Below, one piece after another: positions 1 through 6,809 of a stretch of DNA of 9,581 bases; the stretch's first letter is position 1, and each line of letters opens with the position of its first letter. The DNA is taken from contig JAILNJ010000190.1 of the NCBI GenBank assembly GCA_024691665.1, positions 1-9,581 of the forward strand, written 5' to 3'. The notes under the pieces are model-generated. The model saw only the letters and a list, made by a program, of their open reading frames with translations, did not search any database and was not told where the DNA came from. Origin of the DNA: Gammaproteobacteria bacterium. Its GTDB lineage: Bacteria > Bacillota_I > Bacilli_A > Izemoplasmatales > UBA1188. Made by a program: the position numbers and the translations under genes.

Positions 1-35
1 TTATTAAGGATGCGATTGTAAATATATGCGACTAA
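1..35 (+). CDS. Possible C-terminal tail of an upstream gene (partial)
   Basis: Two + strand frames are open at the window edge and close here. One ends with TAA at 19-21 (residues LLRMRL), the other with TAA at 33-35 (residues IKDAIVNICD), which would overlap the trmB start by 10 nt. Given the overlapping style of this operon, either could be the end of a preceding gene. Too little sequence is present to choose a frame or name the product. Confidence 0.3.
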   Translation, partial: IKDAIVNICD

Positions 36-652
36 GATTTGTAAAAAGCGCTAAAGAAACTATTGAATCAAATAAAGATATTTGTATAACTGCTCCAGAA
101 GAATATAAAGGTAAGTGGAAAGAAATATATCCTTTTAAAAAGATTATGATTGAGGTTGGTTGTGGTAAAGGTAAATTTATTACTGAAATGGCTGTGGCTA
201 ATCCTAATACACTCTTTATTGGAATAGAAAAGTTTGATTCAGTTATCTGTAGAGCAATTGAAAAAAGAATTGAACTAGATATTAATAACGCTATATTTGT
301 TAGAGGCGATGCGACTAATCTTTTAGATTGGTTTGAGGCTGGAGAAGTTGATAGAGTATTTCTCTCATTCCCTGATCCTTGGCCAAAGGCAAGACATGAA
401 AAAAGAAGACTATCGTCTCCAAGATTTATGGATATGTATAAAGTGATATTAAATGATGATGGAATATTTAGAATTAAGACTGATAATGTTCCATTATATG
501 AATATTCACTTGAATCAACTCTTCCTTATCTAGATAATCCTACATATGGTGAGAGAATCTATACTGATGGTGAAATCACCACAGAATTTGAAGAGAAATT
601 TAGAAAGCTCGGAAATAAAATCTATTATATCGAAGGAAAGATTAAGAAATAA
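26..652 (+). CDS. trmB: tRNA (guanine-N7-)-methyltransferase TrmB
   Basis: SAM-dependent enzyme that forms 7-methylguanosine at position 46 in the variable loop of tRNA, in the cytoplasm. At 208 residues it is normal for the bacterial family. Visible motifs are the SAM-binding loop EVGCGKGKF (about residues 43-51), IGIE after the next strand, the family signature FPDPWPK (residues 115-121) followed by H-x-KRR, TDN at 152-154, and a C-terminal TEFEEKF. The start MRLR matches the usual MRxR start of Firmicutes TrmB. An AAGGA at 6-10 lies 15 nt upstream, a rather long spacing. The stop TAA shares its last base with the coaX start (TAATG), so the two are probably translationally coupled. No key residue appears to be missing. 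Confidence 0.96.
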   Translation: MRLRFVKSAKETIESNKDICITAPEEYKGKWKEIYPFKKIMIEVGCGKGKFITEMAVANPNTLFIGIEKFDSVICRAIEKRIELDINNAIFVRGDATNLLDWFEAGEVDRVFLSFPDPWPKARHEKRRLSSPRFMDMYKVILNDDGIFRIKTDNVPLYEYSLESTLPYLDNPTYGERIYTDGEITTEFEEKFRKLGNKIYYIEGKIKK

Positions 653-1371
653 TGATACTTTTAATAGACACAGGAAATACTCAAACTAAATTTAAACTCT
701 ATTCAAAAGATGAGCTTTATATGGTTAAAACTAGTGAAGTAAACTCACTAGTATTTAAGTCATACATAAAAGATGAAGTTGATGGTGCGATTATTTCAAG
801 TGTTGTTAAAGGTGTATCTGATATTCTTAAAGCTAAGATTAAAGAAGAATTTGGTATAGACGCACTAGTTATTAATACTCACTTTAAAACTAATGTTAAC
901 TATCCAGAATCTATGATTAATGAACTTGGTACTGATATGTTCGCATCTTTAGAGGGTGCGACATCTCTATCAAGCACTTTCCTTTCAATTGATTGTGGTA
1001 CCGCAACCACATTCAATTTAATAATTGATAATAACTATATTGGAACTACTATAGCTCCAGGTGTATACACAGCTCATAACGCCCTCTTTGAAAAAGCGTC
1101 TTTAATAGACGCTATTCCACTTGACGGCTGTTATGATTTGTTAAATCAAGATACTGATAGATGTGTAAGAGCCGGAACTATTCTTGGTTTTTCGTATTTA
1201 ATAGATGGTTTTATTACTGATATTAAGGATAAATATCACCTAGATAATTTAGATGTATATATCACAGGTGGTGCATCTAAATATATTTATAGACATTTAA
1301 AGAATAAGACAACTAGAGTTGTAGACTTAATCTTTAAAGGTCTAATAAGATTATATGATTTAAACAAATAA
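652..1371 (+). CDS. coaX: Type III pantothenate kinase CoaX
   Basis: Catalyses the ATP-dependent phosphorylation of pantothenate, the first step of CoA synthesis; family members are ASKHA-fold dimers that use a monovalent cation. The 239 residues show the N-terminal phosphate loop LLIDTGNTQTKF with D6, the catalytic aspartate D95 in LGTDMF, SIDCGTATT with D114, a TIAPG loop, and YITGGASKYI near the C-terminus. Differences from the usual family motifs are visible: GxDR is GTDM (arginine replaced by M96), TTFD is TTFN (N122), and GGxIxPG is GTTIAPG. The three acidic residues expected for metal and catalysis are present, so the enzyme is probably active, but pantothenate or cation binding may be altered. 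AAGGAAAG at 633-640, inside the end of trmB, is a plausible ribosome binding site. The last CoA step is encoded downstream in the mutM-coaE fusion. Confidence 0.9.
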   Translation: MILLIDTGNTQTKFKLYSKDELYMVKTSEVNSLVFKSYIKDEVDGAIISSVVKGVSDILKAKIKEEFGIDALVINTHFKTNVNYPESMINELGTDMFASLEGATSLSSTFLSIDCGTATTFNLIIDNNYIGTTIAPGVYTAHNALFEKASLIDAIPLDGCYDLLNQDTDRCVRAGTILGFSYLIDGFITDIKDKYHLDNLDVYITGGASKYIYRHLKNKTTRVVDLIFKGLIRLYDLNK

Positions 1372-1376
1372 GAGGA
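1371..1376 (+). promoter_or_regulatory. Ribosome binding site of polA
   Basis: AGAGGA begins on the last base of the coaX stop codon and lies 5 nt before the polA ATG at 1382. It supports that start and shows that the 10-nt gap holds only the translation signal. Confidence 0.6.
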
Positions 1377-1381
1377 AGCTT

Positions 1382-4000
1382 ATGAAGAAGTTTTTAATTA
1401 TTGATGGAAATAACGTAATGTTTAGAGCCTATTATGCGACAGCCGCTATGGGTAATCTTATGAGAAATACTAAGGGTAATCCCACTAATATGATTTATGG
1501 ATTTATTAATATTTTTAATAAGGTTATTCAAGATAACTACACCCATGTAGCGGTGGCTTTTGATAAGGGTTCAAAGACTAGACGTCATAAAATGTATAGC
1601 GAATATAAAGCAGGTCGTCAAAAGACTCCTGATGAATTATTCCTTCAAATTCCATATATTTTAAAATGGCTTGAAGCTATGAATGTTCACTATTATATGA
1701 GTGATGATTATGAAGCAGATGATATAGTCGCATCAATAGCTAAAAGATTCTATCCATCATTTGATGAGATTGATGTCTTATCAAATGATAATGACTTATT
1801 CCAATTAATTAAAGATAAAGAAATTCAACTTTATCAAAAACAAAAGGAACAAGTTAAATATGATAAAGCTTATCTTTTTGAAGATAAAGGTATTGAACCA
1901 ATTCAAATTCCTGACTTTAAGGCATTAATTGGTGATAACTCAGATAATTTACCTGGGGTTGAAGGAATCGGTCCTGTGACCGCAGCAAAACTATTAAATC
2001 AATATAAAACACTTGATGGTATCTATGAACATATAGATGAAATCAAAGGCAAAACTAAAGAAAGACTTATTAAAGATAAAGAGACTGCATATTTTACAAA
2101 AGATATGGCAACTCTAGATCCTTCATTTGAATTTAGTGAAAGTGAAGACGATTTCTTAGTTAAAGAATTTAATAAAGACGAACTTATCTCTTTATACCAA
2201 GAGCTTGATTTCCATTCATTCTTAAAAAAACTACCTAAAACTAAGATAAACGCTGAGTTTACTTATAAAGTAATTGATGATCCATTTAGTGTGGGAGATA
2301 TTATAAAGAGTGATGAAATAAACTATTTAGTTCTTGAATGTTTAGAAGAGAATTATCATATGTCAGACGCTATTGGATTTGGACTCACTAATTCGTGCGG
2401 CTCATTCTTTATCCCATATGACACAGCTTTATCTTCATTTGATTTCACACTATTTTTAAGTGATTCAGATATTAAGAAATGTGTATATGATTATAAGAAA
2501 ATGTTTGTATTGCTTCTTAAAGATAATATTACTTTAAATGGGGTAGTGTTTGATTTACTTCTTGCCTCATATCTTATTAATCCAGATTTAACTAAGAGTG
2601 ATTTTTCAATTCAATCATCTCATTTTGGATATAACGATGTAGAAGTTGACGATAATGTGTATGGAAAGAAGGGAAAGAGAACTCTTCCATTTCTTGAGAT
2701 ATATTCAAGCCATATCGCAAGAAAGAGTTTTGCCCTATCTTTAACTTATGAGAGAACTTTAAATGAGATTAAAGAGAATGAACAAGAAGAACTCTTAATT
2801 AATATTGAAATTCCTCTATCTAAAACACTTGGCAAAATGGAATACCAAGGTTTAAGAGTAGACCCTATTGTATTAAGTGAATTCCATACTTCTATTGAAG
2901 GCGAATTAAAAGAAATAGAAGAAAAGATTTATTCTCTTGCGGGACATAAGTTTAATATCTCATCACCTAAACAATTAGGTGAAGTATTATTTGAAGAACT
3001 AGCTTTAGAAGCCGGAAAGAAAACTAAGACTGGTTATTCAACTGATTCATCAGTCCTAGAAGAGCTCAAGGATAAACATGAAATTATTAACCCAATTTTA
3101 AGATATAGACTTTTATCTAAACTCTTATCTACTTATGTAGTAGGAGTTGAGAATGCGATAAAAGAAAAGAATGATAATCACATTCACACTATCTATAAAC
3201 AAACTTGGACTGACACAGGAAGATTATCTTCAATTGAGCCTAACCTTCAAAACCTTCCAGTAAGAAATGAAGAATCAAAAGAATTTAGAAAAGTATTTAT
3301 TGCGGAAGATAATTCATATCTTATGAGCTCAGACTATTCACAGATTGAACTTAGAGTACTCGCTCATCTTGCGGGAGAAGAATCTTTAATAAATGCGTTT
3401 ATCAATAAAGAAGATATTCATGAAGCTACAGCGAAGGCTATTCTTCATAAAGATGAAGTAACTAAAGATGAAAGAAGAAACGCTAAAGCCGTTAACTTTG
3501 GAATAGTATACGGAATAAGTGCTTGGGGCTTAGCGATGGATCTTGGAATAAGTCCTAAAGAAGCTCAAGACTTTATTAATGGATATCATAAAACATTCCC
3601 TAAGATTGAACCATATACTCATTCTTTAATTTCGTTCGCTGAAAAGAATGGTTATGTGAAGACAATGTTTAATAGAAGAAGATATATTCGAGATATCAAT
3701 TCTTCTAACTATAATATTAGAGAATTTAGTAAACGTACAGCGATGAACGCACCTATTCAAGGTAGCGCCGCTGATATCCTTAAACTTGCGATGGTAAAGT
3801 TAGATGAAGCGATTGAAGCCAATCATTTACACGCAAAACTAATACTTACTATCCACGATGAAGTAGTATTAAATGTACCAAAGGATGAACTCGAACAAAC
3901 TAAAGCTCTAACTGAAGAAATACTAGAAAACGTAGTAAGTCTTAAAGTACCACTACTTGTAGAGACTGAATACGGAATAAATTTATACGAGGCCAAATAA
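1382..4000 (+). CDS. polA: DNA polymerase I
   Basis: Repair and Okazaki-fragment-processing polymerase, 872 residues, with full three-domain length. Residues 1 to about 290 are the 5'-nuclease: IDGNNVMFRAYYA at the start, YKAGRQKTPDEL, DDYEADDIVA, LSNDNDLFQL and the helix-hairpin-helix GDNSDNLPGVEGIGP. Residues about 300-465 correspond to the 3'-5' exonuclease domain but look inactive: the usual DxE motif is replaced by LVLECLEE (about 316-323), and the region of the last exonuclease aspartate has none. Only the D in FDLLLASY remains, as in Bacillus PolA. The polymerase domain has TGRLSSIEPNLQNLPVR, motif A DYSQIELR (D651), the O-helix with K702, F706 and Y710, and motif C HDE at 825-827. F706 is the position equivalent to E. 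coli F762. mutM starts 1 nt after the stop. Confidence 0.98.
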   Translation: MKKFLIIDGNNVMFRAYYATAAMGNLMRNTKGNPTNMIYGFINIFNKVIQDNYTHVAVAFDKGSKTRRHKMYSEYKAGRQKTPDELFLQIPYILKWLEAMNVHYYMSDDYEADDIVASIAKRFYPSFDEIDVLSNDNDLFQLIKDKEIQLYQKQKEQVKYDKAYLFEDKGIEPIQIPDFKALIGDNSDNLPGVEGIGPVTAAKLLNQYKTLDGIYEHIDEIKGKTKERLIKDKETAYFTKDMATLDPSFEFSESEDDFLVKEFNKDELISLYQELDFHSFLKKLPKTKINAEFTYKVIDDPFSVGDIIKSDEINYLVLECLEENYHMSDAIGFGLTNSCGSFFIPYDTALSSFDFTLFLSDSDIKKCVYDYKKMFVLLLKDNITLNGVVFDLLLASYLINPDLTKSDFSIQSSHFGYNDVEVDDNVYGKKGKRTLPFLEIYSSHIARKSFALSLTYERTLNEIKENEQEELLINIEIPLSKTLGKMEYQGLRVDPIVLSEFHTSIEGELKEIEEKIYSLAGHKFNISSPKQLGEVLFEELALEAGKKTKTGYSTDSSVLEELKDKHEIINPILRYRLLSKLLSTYVVGVENAIKEKNDNHIHTIYKQTWTDTGRLSSIEPNLQNLPVRNEESKEFRKVFIAEDNSYLMSSDYSQIELRVLAHLAGEESLINAFINKEDIHEATAKAILHKDEVTKDERRNAKAVNFGIVYGISAWGLAMDLGISPKEAQDFINGYHKTFPKIEPYTHSLISFAEKNGYVKTMFNRRRYIRDINSSNYNIREFSKRTAMNAPIQGSAADILKLAMVKLDEAIEANHLHAKLILTIHDEVVLNVPKDELEQTKALTEEILENVVSLKVPLLVETEYGINLYEAK

Positions 4001-4001
4001 T

Positions 4002-5357
4002 ATGCCAGAACTTCCAGAGGTTGAGACTGTAAGACTCAAACTCTTAAGCACAATTAAAAATAAAACTATTCTAAATGTAGAAGTGTTTTATTCAAAATAT
4101 GATTGTCTTAAAAGTTTAAAGAACGAAAAAATCATAGATATTAATAGATTAGGTAAATTCCTAATCTTTAACCTTGAACATTTTAATCTTATATCTCACC
4201 TAAGAATGGAAGGAAAGTATAGAGTTGAGGTTAATCCAGTTAAAGATAAACATGACCATGTCTTCTTTAACCTTGATTCAGGAGAAACTTTAGTCTATAA
4301 CGATAAAAGAAAATTCGGTGTCTTCAATTTATTTAGTAAAGATATAGATATTTATAAAGTAGAACCACTTCTAAGTGTAGGAGCTGAACCGTTCACCATT
4401 AAACCAAGTGAACTATTTGAAAAGATTCACAATAAATCTCTTCCAATTAAATCACTTTTACTTGATCAAAGTATTATTTCAGGTATCGGAAATATCTATG
4501 CGGATGAAGTGTTATTCGCGTCACACATACATCCACTAAGACAGGGTAAGACAATCACTCTAAGTGAATGTGAATCAATAATTAATAACGCAGTTAGAAT
4601 TATGACCAACTCTATTAAAAGTGGCGGAACAACTATTAGGTCCTTTGAGTCGTTTAATGGAGAATCTGGACATTTCCAAGGCTCTCTCTCAGTTCACCTA
4701 AAAGAAGGAAAGAGATGTTCAAACTGTGGGAATATTATTAAAAAGATTAGAGTCGGTGGAAGAGGCACATACCTCTGCGAATCATGTCAGAGAATTAGAG
4801 ATTATAAGATGTTCGCAATCACTGGTACTTTTGCCTCAGGCAAATCTACTGTGCTCAAATTAATAAATGAATTAGGTTATAAGACAATATCTTTAGATGA
4901 TGTCTACAATGACCTTTTCATAAACAATGAAAAGATGCGTAAAGAAATTTTTAAACATTTTAATACGCTTGATAAGTCAATTCTAAGAGAATTGATATAT
5001 AATGAGAAGTGCGAGAATGCGAAACTTAAAGAAATCACTCATAAATATGTCTTTAATGAGATGTTTAAAATCATTGAAGAATCTAAAGAGAATGTCTTCT
5101 TTATAGAGGTTCCACTTCTATATGAAGATAACTATGAGAAAGTCTTCGATAAGGTTATCGCAGTATCTCCAAGTGAATCTATTGAAAAGATTATAATGAG
5201 TGAAAGACACATTACTAAAGAGATTTATGCTAAGGTAATGGAATCACAACTATCAGACAAAGAAAAATCTTCTAAAGCGGATTATGTGATTAAAAATGAC
5301 TCAACATTAGATTCACTAAAAGAAAAGGTTAAGAATATTTTAAAGGAGCTTCTATGA
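4002..5357 (+). CDS. mutM-coaE: MutM (Fpg) - CoaE fusion: 8-oxoguanine DNA glycosylase / dephospho-CoA kinase
   Basis: One uninterrupted 451-residue frame joins two enzymes. Residues 1-263 are a complete formamidopyrimidine-DNA glycosylase/AP lyase, which removes 8-oxoguanine and Fapy lesions. It shows MPELPEVETVR with the proline nucleophile and adjacent glutamate, GKFLI (K52), HLRMEG, DKRKFG (R103, F105), GIGNIYADEVLF, GGTTIRSF, and a C-terminal zinc finger with C239, C242, C259, C262 and the finger arginine R254. After a linker of about six residues, residues 270-451 are dephospho-CoA kinase, the last step of CoA synthesis. This part has the P-loop GTFASGKST (275-283), D299/D300, VPLLYE (370-375) and ADYVIKND. 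The usual HP is HK (347-348), and the kinase is slightly short at 182 residues. GAGG at 3989-3992 precedes the ATG by 9 nt. The genes are neighbours in many Firmicutes, so the fusion probably arose by loss of the intervening stop. Confidence 0.93.
   Translation: MPELPEVETVRLKLLSTIKNKTILNVEVFYSKYDCLKSLKNEKIIDINRLGKFLIFNLEHFNLISHLRMEGKYRVEVNPVKDKHDHVFFNLDSGETLVYNDKRKFGVFNLFSKDIDIYKVEPLLSVGAEPFTIKPSELFEKIHNKSLPIKSLLLDQSIISGIGNIYADEVLFASHIHPLRQGKTITLSECESIINNAVRIMTNSIKSGGTTIRSFESFNGESGHFQGSLSVHLKEGKRCSNCGNIIKKIRVGGRGTYLCESCQRIRDYKMFAITGTFASGKSTVLKLINELGYKTISLDDVYNDLFINNEKMRKEIFKHFNTLDKSILRELIYNEKCENAKLKEITHKYVFNEMFKIIEESKENVFFIEVPLLYEDNYEKVFDKVIAVSPSESIEKIIMSERHITKEIYAKVMESQLSDKEKSSKADYVIKNDSTLDSLKEKVKNILKELL
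4809..5357 (+). other. CoaE domain with a possible internal start codon
   Basis: The CoaE part begins at an in-frame ATG (M270 of the fusion, MFAITG) exactly where free-standing CoaE proteins begin. The bases upstream (AGAGATTATAAG) contain only a weak GAG-type ribosome binding match, unlike the clear ones of the following genes. Read-through to a fused protein is therefore the simpler reading, but additional internal initiation giving free CoaE cannot be excluded. Confidence 0.5.
5342..5348 (+). promoter_or_regulatory. Ribosome binding site of the 121-residue gene
   Basis: AAAGGAG lies in the last codons of the mutM-coaE fusion, 5 nt before the ATG at 5354. It decides that start and, together with the ATGA overlap, indicates coupled translation of the small gene. 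Confidence 0.75.
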
Positions 5358-5719
5358 TAAACATTTTTACTAACTCACTTGAAACTAGTGAAAGAAATAA
5401 AAAAGAAGAGTTAAAGACTCATTATTATAAAGCCTCATTCCAAAATATCCTTAAAGCTTTTAATAAGATTGCTGAAGATGAATGGATGGAAGTCCATGAA
5501 TATAATGAAACCTATGGAGAAATCTATCTAGTAGGTGATGGATATGAATGTATCGTAACTGTGACTGAAATGAATAGATATGAATCTGGAGTAGATTTCA
5601 AGATTAACTATTTTTCAGTATTAGGATTTGGACGTCCATATAAACTTGCGGTTAAATTATATGATTTATTAAATAAGGAGCTTCCATTTAAAGGAAAGGA
5701 ACTACACGTTAATGGCTGA
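5354..5719 (+). CDS. Conserved-position small protein of unknown function
   Basis: A 121-residue soluble protein that I do not recognise with certainty. It has no signal peptide, no membrane segment, one cysteine (in GYECIV) and no metal-binding cluster. The pattern suggests an alpha/beta domain: a helix around residues 30-43 (FQNILKAFNKIAEDE), four beta-like stretches from about 45 to 87 (for example GEIYLVGDGYECIVTVTEM and DFKINYF), then FGRPYKLAVKLYDLLNKEL as a C-terminal helix. This outline recalls DUF1499-like or small SRPBCC-like domains, but that is only an impression. It is a real gene: strong ribosome binding site, ATGA overlap with the fusion gene, 8-nt overlap with dnaB, and the same codon use as its neighbours. 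It lies between coaE and dnaB, where many Firmicutes carry nrdR, but it lacks the NrdR zinc ribbon and ATP-cone and is not NrdR. Confidence 0.85.
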   Translation: MINIFTNSLETSERNKKEELKTHYYKASFQNILKAFNKIAEDEWMEVHEYNETYGEIYLVGDGYECIVTVTEMNRYESGVDFKINYFSVLGFGRPYKLAVKLYDLLNKELPFKGKELHVNG

Positions 5720-6809
5720 TAGAATTAAATTTAGTGTAAAAAAGAATAATAACTTCTATTTAAACGATTCTGATCGTGAAGTTTTATTATTCTTATATAT
5801 GCCAGTCGTTGGATCTAAGGCATATATCATCTATAATTTATTCTATTCATTAACTTTAGCTACTGGATCATTTGTTGGAGACCCACTTTTATTAATTGAT
5901 TTTTTATCTGACCTCAATGTATCAGATAAGGAATTAAATGATTCACTTAAAATACTTAGAGATTTTAAGCTACTTAAGATTGAATCAAAAACTGAATTTG
6001 TAATATATAGACCTATGTCTAAAGAAAAGTTCAGAGAATCACTCGCATACCCTGAACTATTAGATAATATTTCAAGTGTTGAAAAGAAAATAATTTTAGA
6101 TAAGTTTGGCTTTACTAAAGCAACATTAGATTATAAACACTTAGAATATAGTAGAGATAAAAAGACCACTAGAGAATTCGATATAGAAAGATTCAAAGCT
6201 GACTCTAAAGAAGCTGGATATAATGTCCTTGATTCTGATTTAGTTAGAATTGAATCTATGGCTAAGACTTATTCACTTAATTATGATGATTGTCTTAGAC
6301 TATTATATGAATCTAGTGAAGAAGATAATAAATATAATGTAGATGAAATGATTGCGATTGAATCTAAATTATATTTAGAGAAATATGAAAAGATTAAGAG
6401 AAATAATTCTTTAAAAGAAGTTAATGATGATGAACACATTACCTTCTTTAAAAAGACTAAACCACTTGATCTACTTAAAGAAAATTATAAAGGTGAAGTG
6501 CCTGAATCTGATCAATCAATCGTTAAGAAACTAAAAGACAATTTCTTAATGAATGATGAATTAATCTCTCTTTTACTTGCATATTCACTCGCAACTAAAG
6601 AAGGCAGAATTAGGCCATATTCATTCTTTGAAAAGATTGCGCTCGATTGGCGAAAGAATAATATTAAGACCGTTGAAGATGCGTATTACTATATTACTGA
6701 TTTATATAGTAATTCATCTAAAGGAAGTAAGAAAACTAAAGAAACAACTGAAGAATGGTTTGATAATTATTGGAGTAGCTATATGAGTGAAAAGGAGGAT
6801 AAGAAATGA
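5712..6809 (+). CDS. dnaB: Replication initiation and membrane attachment protein DnaB (DnaB/DnaD family helicase co-loader)
   Basis: This is the Firmicutes DnaB, not the replicative helicase called DnaB in E. coli. With DnaD and DnaI it helps load the replicative helicase (DnaC in B. subtilis) at oriC and at restarted forks. At 365 residues it is somewhat shorter than the B. subtilis protein. The N-terminal part (about 1-110; FYLNDSDREVLLFLYMPVVG, then SLKILRDFKLLKIE) fits the winged-helix DDBH1 region. The C-terminal part (about 265-330) fits DDBH2, with IRPYSFFEKIALDW ending at W313 followed by NNIKTVEDAYYYI. The family YxxxIxxxW motif reads F305-x3-I309-x3-W313. The tail is charged and lysine-rich. 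The start overlaps the preceding gene by 8 nt with AAGGA at 5696-5700, and the end overlaps dnaI by ATGA. The pairing with dnaI strongly supports the call. Confidence 0.9.
   Translation: MADRIKFSVKKNNNFYLNDSDREVLLFLYMPVVGSKAYIIYNLFYSLTLATGSFVGDPLLLIDFLSDLNVSDKELNDSLKILRDFKLLKIESKTEFVIYRPMSKEKFRESLAYPELLDNISSVEKKIILDKFGFTKATLDYKHLEYSRDKKTTREFDIERFKADSKEAGYNVLDSDLVRIESMAKTYSLNYDDCLRLLYESSEEDNKYNVDEMIAIESKLYLEKYEKIKRNNSLKEVNDDEHITFFKKTKPLDLLKENYKGEVPESDQSIVKKLKDNFLMNDELISLLLAYSLATKEGRIRPYSFFEKIALDWRKNNIKTVEDAYYYITDLYSNSSKGSKKTKETTEEWFDNYWSSYMSEKEDKK
6791..6798 (+). promoter_or_regulatory. Strong ribosome binding site of dnaI
   Basis: AAAGGAGG, the best Shine-Dalgarno match in the window, lies in the last codons of dnaB, 7 nt before the dnaI ATG at 6806. 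It favours this start over the in-frame ATG seven codons in (6824) and suggests dnaI is translated more strongly than dnaB. Confidence 0.8.

Noticed and set aside
730..752. Perfect 8-bp inverted repeat ACTAGTGA / TCACTAGT with a 7-nt loop inside coaX
   Set aside because: It lies inside conserved coding sequence, has no following T-run, and one or two such repeats are expected by chance in AT-rich DNA of this length.
2963..2982. Perfect 8-bp inverted repeat TCACCTAA / TTAGGTGA with a 4-nt loop inside polA
   Set aside because: It falls on the conserved SPKQLGE protein segment of Pol I, which explains the bases; no terminator T-run follows.
4146..4167. Perfect 8-bp inverted repeat AGATTAGG / CCTAATCT with a 6-nt loop inside mutM
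   Set aside because: It encodes the conserved RLGKFLI region around K52; no T-run or regulatory context, so it is most likely chance.
5354..5719. The small gene as NrdR, based on its position before dnaB
   Set aside because: NrdR needs an N-terminal zinc ribbon with four cysteines and an ATP-cone; this protein has a single cysteine and a different pattern.
6577..6786. 69-codon + strand open frame inside dnaB
   Set aside because: It is out of frame with the well-supported dnaB C-terminal domain, has no ribosome binding site, and its composition looks like an off-frame shadow.
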